Under the pieces are notes generated by a model. It had not been told where the DNA came from. It searched no databases and was given only the letters and a program-made list of their open reading frames with translations. This document shows, one piece after another, positions 41,501-53,500 of a stretch of DNA of 64,000 bases. The position numbers were made by a program, and so were the translations under genes. The stretch is taken from positions 558,001-622,000 of the forward strand of contig JAMZAV010000004.1 of NCBI GenBank assembly GCA_024449915.1. The letters run 5' to 3'. The stretch comes from Sweltsa coloradensis. Lineage: Eukaryota; Arthropoda; Insecta; Plecoptera; Chloroperlidae. Position 1 is the stretch's first letter. Each line of letters begins with the position of its first letter.

Positions 41501-44500
41501 CGTATCTATAATGCAAAGCTCAAGTTTCCTGCCAACACAGGCTGAAGATGATTGTCAAATAATATGGGTCTACATAAGAGAAGACATAAAAAAAGAAGAG
41601 CTTATCACCAGCATTACGTTTTTATTACATAAATAGTAGCATCAATACTATGACTTTAATAAAAAAGAAATTTAGGTCCTACCATCCTAGGTTGAATTTG
41701 GCCAAGTAGTATTGCACAAATAAAGTAAAATGTATAAACTGTAACTTTTACCTTCAGTGATTTCATCAAATATAATTTAATATACTTGGTATAGAGAAGT
41801 GGATGACGTTGTTGTTCTACTGTAGTCGCCTTTTCTTTCGTGTCTACTTTTGCTAACACCTTGGTAGTGGTTGTTTTTCGACTTCTGATCGTGATGCAGT
41901 TTAGGCTTTTGTCATACTTTAAACACCGTAATAGTATAGACCATTCCTTTACTGTTAACGTATCACATACAAAGTCTATCATCTTTTTTGGGAGGTTTTT
42001 TTTAACGGCCAAGAGGGCATGCGTATTTTTTAGGGCACAAAACTGAACATAGCACTTGGAAAAGTGGTGCAACACATCAACAGGCATATCAGATAAGGAG
42101 GCCATTTCTTTCTAGGAATGTTGGTGGTCCTGTAACAGAAAATCAAATCTCATTAAGAGTTGTGTATTGGTATGTCCTGCTTGCCTTTGATTTCATCACA
42201 AATAATTACTATAGATTAATCAATATGCACTACATGCATAGGCCTAATAATAATGAAGAAAGGTATTACCATATTATGTAGGCCTGCAAATCTTCCATTG
42301 TAGGCCTAGTCTTGTCTTGCCAACGTTATTCTTTTATTGCAATGCATAGGCCTAAATGTAGGGGATATGTTTTACTTAACTTGGTTCGAGGGTGCGCCAA
42401 CCATTAGGTCATTATGCTCTGCTCTAGCCTAGGGGATGTGGGGAGGACTGACTCATGCTGGACAGATACATCCACAGGCAATGGGAGGGAAGGAGGGAGT
42501 GTCACGTTTTTGGTCAGTAAAATACTCCCCTACCTGGTAGTCTTAGCTAATGTTTGCAAGAGAGACGTTGCCTCTTTTCTAGCCTTTTACGATCAGTAGC
42601 TAATACCCTGGACCGATTCTACTCCCGGTCCAATGATAAGTTAGGTTTGCCTGAACCTTTGAAATTTGTAATGCATCATGCAATTTTTTATACTTTGATG
42701 CATACTTTAAAATCCACATCAAGCATATTGCCTCTTTCTGGAAGGATGATGGAATAGCTTTGCAGGGAGAACTTGTTTTCACTAAGAGCTTGATGTTGAC
42801 GTCGGAAGGGGGTTGTTGTTGCTTGTCAAGACTTCCCCGCACTAAAGTATTCTATTGAGACATGCATTAGCTGCAGGTTTGTTTGGGATATTAATTTTGT
42901 TTCCTTTTTACTCATAGCACACAGGATACATACGTTGTAAAGCAGAAGGTTTTTGAATTCAAGACTAGTAGGCTATTCTGCATTGCTTATTAGTTACCCT
43001 ATACTGACCAATTTGGCCTATCATGGGGCAGTTGAACTAGGTCTACGATAGAACTGTCCCTTAAATAAAACTTTTTTATGCTTACTTTTTACAACCATTA
43101 AGAGCTGTCATAAATTTACAGACTGATGTTGGTCACGTTTTATATCCATGACTGTGTTTCAGTACTTACGGATGTTTTATGTGGTCTTTAATTATTGTTA
43201 GGTTAATTCCTTGACCATCTAAGGATATAATAATATGACTATCTAAAGAACTGAACACATTTGGTCACTTTATCTGAAATCAAGACGACGTGACTGTTGC
43301 TATGGAAATGATTAGAGAGTAAGCTGTCGGATTATTGAACTATTATAGTAATAATGGTAATTTCTACAGTTTAGGTAACGATTCATGATAATAACAATGC
43401 ATTTATGTAAAAATTAAAATATTGACATCCTACAAAACTAAACTGGATAATTTACACATTACTAAATGATACAAAATATTTCATTTCATTATTAAATTGT
43501 ACTCCCGCAGACAGAACAGATGAACATTCGCATAATTAAAAATTTGTAGTTCAAGTTGAAAGATCAAATTTTAAATAGGTCAGAAGTTCAAGTTTGGGTA
43601 GAAAGTAGAAAGCCAATTCACTCGCATGTTTATGCCTTTTAATGAAATAATTTTACATAATATGAATGGACTTACCATAATATATTATTTTAATTATAGT
43701 ATAATGTTTTGTATTTAATTTGGTGGCTTATCATAGGCAAGAAAGACTAGACAGTAGAAACTTTTCTTGATTATTTTACAAGTGCAACTACCGGATTACG
43801 TTGTGTGTATCAATGAACAAAGACAGACTAGCAATGAGTTTCAGAAACTGAAATTACTTTCCTCACACATTGAAATCAATTCATGTTTCATTATTTGGGT
43901 AGATTCAGTTACTATTACATTCTTCTCAGCTAGTAATAATTCCACTCAACTATCAACACATTTTATGATTACAATTTATTTCCTTAGTTATTGATTATTG
44001 TAGCACTTGCCTGTGGCTGGGTCTGTGCAACATGCGTCTGTCCTCCCCACATCCCCTAGGCTAGAATGGCACATAGTAACCTTTCACCTGTCCTAAACTA
44101 TAAACTTGTGTAAGCCTAATCAATAAGCATGACAACTTATATTTAAAGTATGGTCTAAAATGCACTTCTTAAAATATAACTAGGAAAACGCTAAAGTCCC
44201 GCCGCGTTGATGGATGAGCTTTTTTTTAAGTTTTTAGTTTGCGTGGGATATCTTTACTTTTGCAAGTGTTTTGCTTTGCTGCCTATGCATTGTAGGTGAT
44301 TGTTGTCAAGTTTCTATTGTTACTTGTTAAATGTTATTATTTACCGTAAAAAACTTATATTAAAAGCTTTATTTCTATGGATTCTGGCTAACTTTTTCTT
44401 TCAAAAGGTACTACATCACCATAACCTTAATGTCCATGTATAATATGAACGTTGTAGCCCCACCCGTTTGGTCATAATCGGCCCAAATGACACGAAAATA

Positions 44501-47500
44501 TCGCACTAAAAATCGAAAAAAAAATCGTAAAAGTACGATATTGTCACGCATAGCTAATTAGGCCCTTTGGCTGAGGGTGGTGATCGCCAAATGAGTGTTT
44601 AAGTGGGGGCGTAGCGTAAACTCTTTAGGCTTAAATAGCTAGCACGGACCAGGGATCGTGGGTAGGTGGGTTCATGAAGGGGGTGTAGACACAGTAATTA
44701 GACGTGAATCCACTTAAGAGACCAGCACTGTATTAAAGATGAACATAATAACCCTCCTATTCTGGCCTAGGATCGAACCTACGAGTTCCGTCTGGCAGAC
44801 CGTGGGTTCATACCTCTACTGACTCTATGACTTACTAATGGGTGTGCATGGCTTACCGAATGCTTGTGGTTCCTGGTATGTGGTTTAGACTGGCCCCCTC
44901 CGACACCCTGATGTCGAACCCCGGGCGATGTCTTCTCACTTCACCTCTTCCGATGGCTAATCCTTGTTCTGGTTCTTCATTCGGCAATCCTCACTTAGAA
45001 CTCTTCCAGGACATTTGTGGTTCACGTTGCGATTGTTGTTGCACTGTCCTGACCTCCTCCGTCAACGGTTGTCACTCGTCTCCCTGTTCTCCACGAACGT
45101 CTCTACGTACCTCAGCACTCTTACGTTCAGTGCACTTCATCGAAGTCCAACGTCAGTTTGCTTAATTACATGGGGAAATACCTGACGACTGCCGAACGTA
45201 GTTCATTGCCTGGTTCAATCTATGCCCGTGTTTATTGAGAAATAGCCCGAGTAAATGCTGATACAGGGACTAGCCAACTTCCTAAGTTGAACGCTTCTCA
45301 GCCATTGACCTGGGTAGTATCCGGTGCGATCGAGTAATTGACGTCATGCACGATTGTGACATCTTCCCGGTTGAGTAGACCCATGTGTTAGGGTCCTAAC
45401 CCTAATACATGACAATATTCATGAGAAATATTTCTTCGATTGTACCCAAAAACAATACACCTCTAAGTTTAGAGATTTCGAAGGTCCCCTCCAATTTTCA
45501 TCAAGATCGCTTATGCCGTTTGCCCGGAATCCTGCTAACAAACAGACAAAAATACAAAAAAAAAAAAAAAACATTGGAGCTAAATTTTTTGGGGGGTCAG
45601 TGAAATTGAAGTCTTCGCTTCGCTCATCCAATTAGTTAAGTAGTAGTTGAATAAAATATTGTTTATCTGAATAGTTTTTCCCTTGAATTATATAAATACA
45701 AATACCGTAGTGTATCATGAAATATGTACACATTACCAACAATCTTATAACGAATGCCGTTTCATAGCTTTAAGCCTACAAATGTTTATTAACCCGAGAG
45801 TAGTCGCGCCCCTGTTTGTAACGTTAGTAGTCGCGCCCGGTCCTTTAGACCGCATTATTTATTATGGGCTAATAACGTTAGGATGACGTTTTGATTACCA
45901 ATATAAGATAATTTATCATATATGTGACAGCATACATGGTTATATTAATTCAATTATCAATCAATAATCAATTAATAATCAATCAATAACCAATCAAACA
46001 CAGAATGTTGCAAACCTACAAAAAGGTATAAAAATATGTTTGAAACACCTGTAGTTCGAATTATTAGTAGACCAACACAGTAATATTATGCCAACACTGT
46101 ATGTTGAAGAATAATCAACCTACAATACAAATACATGTGTCATAATAGTGATTGAGTATGCATATTTTTGCCTCCTTAGTAGTCGCGCAGCGGTCTAAAG
46201 ACCAAGCAAACCGAACAGGACCTCTTATCTTAGATGAAGTTCTGCAGAACACTGAATCGCGTATTGCACACTGGCTTCACAAATCTATTTTGGAAGGTAG
46301 GCGGAACTAGACAAGCCACGCATGCGCGCTGTACAAATACCAACTGTTCAAAAAAAAGTCGGTCTAAAAGACCACACGCGACTACTCTCGGTTAAGGATG
46401 CAGTTCATATTCAATTCATTATCATAATTAGATTGCAAATTATATTGTCTTCTTTTCATAAGCCCACAATTGACATTATTTATGCCACCCTATGTTTTTA
46501 GTTAACCATTAGAGATAGGTCCTCTGTTGCTCTGCTTTTAGGGGGTGCTATTTTGTAGATACAATCATGTTTAATATGATTAATGCTCAATGAATTTATT
46601 ATCATAATTGAGTGCTGATTGTATTGTTTTCTTCTTGTTCTCCTTGTCCTATGCCCACAATTGATCATGTTAATGCTATCATCTGTTTTCTTGAACCATT
46701 AGGACTCTTGCTCCAATCCATACTAATTTGCCTTTTGTCCTGTTCAACATTAAGATATGTACTTACGTTGAAAATATGTTTGTTGTCTTGCTCTCCGATC
46801 CCACTTATGTCCCCCGTCTGGGCCCGGGGTTGTATTGGCTCAGAGCATGGCTCTGCTAATCCTAAAAGGCAATTCAAGAGAAAAAGACCACCTCACAAAC
46901 ATCAGCTAGTAAGAGGGGAGTATATTAGCGTACTCCCCGAAACTAGAGGCGAGCTCTGGCAATCGTCCTCGGAGACACCTCCCCCTTCCCTTGACCACCT
47001 CCCCAACGACGATGACAGTGACACAACGAACGATGACAAAGACGATGACGACCACGACGTGAGGAACCTCCTTTCCTCCCCTTACCCGTGGCTGGTTCTG
47101 ACCAGCATGGGCCCCTCCTCTCCATATCCTCTAGGCTAGAGTGGTGCATTATGACCTAACGGTTGATGCATCCTTAATCCAAATTAACAAAAAACCACAT
47201 ATGTTATTATATGTACAATGTGTTGTGGTTTTCTAGGAACATGCTGTTTGTTGGCTCTGGCAACAGTGTAGAGATCGGTGTGCTAAGCTTGGAGGCTAAC
47301 CAATCGTCGTGGATTCAGTGGCTGTTCGACGACGGAGCGCGCGCTGAGTTACCCCTGACCAGCGATACGTCGGAGACTTTCCTTGTCGGCATGGCGATAG
47401 ACACCAGCACCACTTACAAGCTGCCCTGGGGTAAGTCGTATCTTAACTAAGGTCCTCTAGATAGGGCCACCTCCAAAGTAGTCATTATAACCATTGTCAC

Positions 47501-50500
47501 AACTTGTTGAAAACCCCTTGTTAATGAAATGGAAGAATCTTTGATCAAAACAAACTAAAGATGTGCCCAAAGTTATAGTAATAGGCTTACTTATAATCCA
47601 ATTCAAAATGGCAAAAAGGCAAATCATATCTAATCATATGATGACATATTTAATTTTTAATACAATCCAGAAATTACAAAATCTATCTCGACTGGCGCTT
47701 TTACTATTTTTTAAACTCTGTTTTTTTAAAAGTTTTTTTACTATTGAATTGAATTCAGAATTAAACATACATCGTGAATTGCATCAATCCAAGTAGGTAA
47801 CACTCTACCTCTGCTAACTTCCTACTCAACATAGGGACTTGGAATTTTATTATGTTAGTTTTACCAAGTTTGTGTAGGCCTATGTGGGAAAAGTTTATTA
47901 TATTATCTTATAAATTGTTTTAATTTCAGGGGAAAACAGTTCTGAGTCAATTGGTCCAATGCCTGTGCTTCTCCTGCTGTCCCACTATGGTGTTCTCAGC
48001 GTGTACTACATGGTCAACCTACTTCAAGGCTACCCTGCAATCTGCACCCCACCGGAACAACCCCCCGATCTAAGTGGACTGAACCACTTTGTCCCCGGCA
48101 GTGCCGCAGTTCAAAGTCCGGTGCCACAAGCAGCTCCCGTAGCCGCACCGTTTGTTCCTCAAAGCCCGCCAGCTCCGATCGGAGACGCAAATGAACAGAA
48201 GGTTCTGAGTCCGCCAAGTCTGTTCTCGGGTGTAAATCCTACTCCTGGATTGTTCGGAACGGCCAATCCACTAACAACCTCTGCGCCGTCAAGTTTCTTC
48301 ACGAGTCCGACGGCCGCCACTGCGACACCTTCAAACCTGTTTGGCGGGGCTCCGATCGCCAGCTCTACTCCGAGTCTCTTTGGCTCCGGTGTGCAAGTAC
48401 CAAGCCTCTTCGGTGCCCCACCCTCGACCGGAGGAATGTTCGGGGCCGTGGGCTCTATCCCCAACGTGTTTGGTGCGCCTGCCAATACCCAGGCTCCGCC
48501 CACAACAAACATCTTTGGCGGAGGGGCGACAACGCAAGTTTCCACTCCTAGTATATTCGGCGGGGCCCCCGCTGCACAGGTGACTAGTGCTGCTCCCAGT
48601 GTACTCCCAGCGTATCCCGCAGCATCGAGCTTCAGTTTTGCCACCCCTCAAACAACCTCCGCCCCACCCCCGAGCTATGGGACGGCTACTGCCTCCCTGA
48701 GCATGGCCTCTGGTGCGGGAGATGGCGTGAAGCAAGGTTTTGGTTTCGGAGATGGGTTTCTTTCTGGTTCATCTGCTCCGACGGAGGCTCCTCAAACGCT
48801 ATTTGGATCCAGTCCGCCAGTGAATAACCAGTACGGTGGAGCCTATCCTTTTATCATGCCAGGCCAAGAACAGCAATCATCACTGTTTACAACACCAATC
48901 CACACACTTCAAACCACACAAACAACAGCTGCTGCCCCAGGTGATTACAATTACCAACAGCACTCAACGTCAATCCCCTCACAAGTGCAATCAAACGCAA
49001 GTGTCGAGAATTCCAATCAGATCTTTCCAAGCCACGCACTACCAGCCGATCAGTTTCAAATTGCTCCCGGTTTCGGTGGCCAGCAACAAGTGGCCGCTGT
49101 GTCGCCCATCGCTCGAACCCAATCGTCTACGCTGGTCGCTGCGGTTGAAAGCCAGAAGCAACAGGTATCGGCACCGGCACCGGTTCCTACTGTGCCTGTT
49201 CAGGAGGAGGTGGCAGAGATTGACAACAGCGTGTTCATTGCGGCGATAGCGGAAGAAATGAGTCATTTTGAAGCTGGATTGAAGGAGTTGAAGAAGAGAG
49301 TTAATAACATCAACATACAGGTGAGGTTTTTTATTTTAATCATGTAATCAATTCATAGTATATTATTCTCGTGTGTGGCAGCAGTGCAGCAGCAAATAAG
49401 ATTTGTAACTCAATACCAGAATTCTTTTAAATTTTGGTTCTAATTTGAATTTGAAAATTAAAGTTTTTTGTGTTAACATGATGCCTTTCTTTAGACTCCT
49501 TAATCTATATTACCAATGTGCTATTTAAAATCAATTTTGTCACCAAAATAAGATTAGCCTGTGATGTTTTTTTATTTAGGTCTTCAATTCAATCTTTCCA
49601 GTTTGGCCTACGTAGGTCTAATACAATTTTTTCCCTTTTCCTGGTTTGTAGACCTAGGGGAGGTAGGGGTAATGAGGAACAATGGGTTATGGGGAACAAG
49701 GGCTGTAATTCTCTCATTTGAATTGGAAAAAATAAATATGTAGGGCCTAATGTGACTAAGTAAATTGATTTAGGTTCATTACAGGGCAAATACAAAATAA
49801 AATAAGCATTTATTTAAATCGTAGCGCATGTAAATTTTGTTTTTGTACCAACCTAACAAAAAAGTTTGCTTCACATTTAACACTTTAAATCACTTGTGTA
49901 TTTTTTTCCTTAGTGTACTGTTTGAAATCCACAAAGTGTGGTTTCAAAAACTTCACTTAAAGTAGGTACCACATAATGGTGATTTTGTTATTTTTTTAAA
50001 ATGTTCAGCATCTCCTTGAACTCAGCCTTGTTCCCCTTTACCCCAGCATCTATGTTTTCTGGGGTAACAAGGAATACCTAAATTGGGTAAAAAAAGGAAC
50101 ATTTGAGGTAATGGGGAACATATCAGAATTAACAGTGTTATACTGCTGGGGCAAACACTAAACAGGAACATAGGTAATAGGTGATTGCATTGTTAGGGTA
50201 TTTATGTGTTCTGTAGTTGGTAGCATTTTTTCAACTTCTTTGCCAGGATTTTTAAAGTAGAACAAGAATTTTTTTTTGTGCCATTTAAGGGTCATTTTGA
50301 TTTGGAATTTAAAAAAAAACTATGTCATTGTTAAAATTTAAAATTTAAAAACAATAAAACATGTTTTGTACTGTTAAAACAGCACACAGCTTTTTTTTGT
50401 CAATGTTGGCAATCCAAAATTAGATATTTCCAACTAGTCTGATTTCCAATGTTTGATAGCCTATAACTTTGGCAATATTTGCTCGATTTCAACCATTTTT

Positions 50501-53500
50501 TTTAGACTGTTATAAAGGCAAGTATACATTTTTTCCCTATTACCCCAAATATTTTTGCTGTATTCGGTATGACTTCAGTTACACTTGTTCCCTTTTACCC
50601 CATTTTCCTGGGGTAAAGAGGAACAACACGGACTTAAAAAAAGGCGCAATAGTGAATCAAGATATATCACTCTGATTTAACCATAAATTATTATTAGCTA
50701 AATAGTTCATAGAATATTGTGTACAAATTTTATTGGGATGTGATTCATACAACCAATGATATTAATTAATGAAGTCAAAACTTGCAAAAAGTGTGCCTTA
50801 TTAGTTACCCCTACCTCCCCTACCTGTTTTTGGTCTTCAAACAGATTTTGAAAATTCAGTTTGAGCTCAAAGTTTGGTAGGCCTACTCTTTTGGTTCACT
50901 ATTTTGAGTTTGGTCCAAATCTAAAAAAAAGGTTTGCTCATCCATAACCAATATAATAATTATATGCCCTACTATACTTAATTTTTAAAAGAAGTTAGGT
51001 GGGCCTACCTATACATGAATGCTTACACGTGTTTAACTTTTTGACTATTAATTTGATCCGTAGGCTATGTATTTTATGCATTTGCAGAAAAGTTAAAAAA
51101 GTCGATGAATATTAAATACAAAGATGTACAAAACTCCAGCACAATTTATATTGATTAAGATCTGTTTGTGTTTAGATCGGGACGGAAGAAGAGAAAAGAA
51201 TGTTGAGCTGTAGCGTGGAATCAATGTCCGAGTTTGTAAAAGATCTCGATGAGACCACTCAAGGACAGGTCAAGGAAATCAACTCGTTACGAAATATCAC
51301 GTTCGAAGCGTTGGCGTGGCTCGAAGAAGCGCGTTCAAGGCAGCAACAGTTAAAGAGTCCCAGGTAGGGATACATAATTAAAGCGTGTACCGGTATTTTA
51401 CAAACACCATGATGTTCAAACCAATCCAGTTAATTGTATGCACCCTTAGTATTCACTACCACATTCATGTATAATTTTTAATTTAGGCCTATAGTAATTA
51501 TATCATCATCATTATCCATTGCCGCTTCCTACTTCTGGCAGGGTCAGCTTGGGTTTCACAACCAAATTCTTCCACTTCTTTCTATCCTCCCACAATCGTG
51601 TCTCTGCTACATGCTCCCAGCTCTCTCCTTTAGTATGCAGGTCTCTTGCTATGGTCTCCTTCCATCTCTTCCTTGGTCTCCCCTGTCTTCTTCTTCTTCC
51701 TTCAATCCTTTTCTCATACATTCTCCTGGGCATCCTCTCTTTCGTCATTCGTTTCATATGCCCAAACTATCTCAGCCATGTCCTTCCCATCCCTGTGTCC
51801 CACATATTGGACAATATTAATAATCACAGGCAAAATCATGGTTATAATAGATTTTACTGTGCAGTTTATGTTACATTTGCATTAATATGATATCATTGAA
51901 AATAACGATTTAATAACTGCATCTTGTTTTCCCCAGATACCAGCAACTGCAACAATCTCTGGATCTCGACCACAGCAGCTCGCGTCGTCTCTCTAACATC
52001 CAACACATGGTGTACTACGTGGACAGTCAGCTGAGTCAAGTACTGGCACAGTTGGACTGCGAGTGGCTGCAGTTCCAAGACAAGTGCAAGGTAACGAACC
52101 TACATATGACCTCGCAGAACTTACCCATGTCCCTTCCGCTCACAGTTGAAGAGTCTGTGTGTCCGTCTGCAAACTATGCATAGAATCCACCGGATCATCA
52201 TCATTATCCATCACCGTTTCCTGCTTCTGGCGGGGTCAGCTTGGGTTTAGCAACCAAATTTTTCCACTTCTTTCTATCCTCCCACAATCGTATCTCTTCC
52301 ACATCTTCCCAGCTCTCTCCTCTTGCCTGCAAGTCTCCTGCTATGATGTCCTTCCATCTCTTCCTTGGTCTACCCAGTCTTCTTCTTCCTTCTTCAATCC
52401 TTCTTTCATACATTTTCTTGGGCATCCTATTTTCCCCCATTCGTTTCATATGTCCATTAGGGATGGGCGAACGTTCGAATCCAAACCGACAACTTCAAAA
52501 AGTTCGTTTGAGTTCGGAAATTTGAAGTTCGAGTTCGTGATTTATCAAAATTACGAACTTGCTCCGAACTTTTAAATTTGCCGCTGTCGCCGCGAGAAAA
52601 TCCTCCAATGGTGAGGCAGTATTATTCATTCGACTATCGATTTCCTGCGATTTTTCGATAATTGAAATGGAAGCAGCTCTCCACCAATTGCGTACCTTCT
52701 AATGTTCGACTAATCGATTCGCAGCAATAATGCGATACATGGTGAATGTATCCACCAATGAGAAAGCGTACAGCTAATATAAGACGCCAAGACAAGACGC
52801 TGTGACATTTACGACGATATTTACGATGTTTTATAGAGTAACAAGTATTATTTGGAATCACTGAACAATGATTAAAGACCGATTAACCACGTTTATATGC
52901 AATTATGTTATCAAATAAATTTCTCGCAGGCAAGTTTTAACCACATTTGCGTCAGCTTACAGTTACACACCTTAATACAATGTCGATAAGCTACATAACC
53001 TCAAAATAGATCGTCATTTTACGTTTGTTACTCAAAGTTAGATAACAATAACATGCCCATGTTCTAGGCCTAATAAAATTTTAAAGTTGCGGTATTTAGA
53101 CGAGAACTGGCCGCGATTTCACAACAATCTTTGTTAGGTTTGGTTTATGGACCAGGAAGCCAAGTCTTGAAACCACTCGTTTCAACTCGCACACGTTCTG
53201 AGTCGAGAAATTCCTCCAAGTCGCTCAAAATTGCCAAATCGGTAGTCTTGGGGACAAGTTCACGAGTCGCACGGTGACTTGGAACGAATGTTTTTTCACG
53301 TTTCAAACCACGAGGTATTTGGTGGTGACTTGTGAACCTTGTCGATTTGAGACGATCAAAACAGTTTGTTATTGATTTGGTAGTTATAAATTGTGACATA
53401 TCAATCTAGTTGAACGTTGTAAATGCAATTATAGATGTAACACGGTGAGCTAGCAACCGGCAAATTAACGTACCCGTATTAATACATGCATCACCCCTTT

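Noticed and set aside
46612..47139. 175-codon plus-strand ORF with an Asp-rich tract
   Set aside because: It lies in repeat sequence (shares its end with 42397-44095), has no recognised domain and no splice support, and the antisense is also open.
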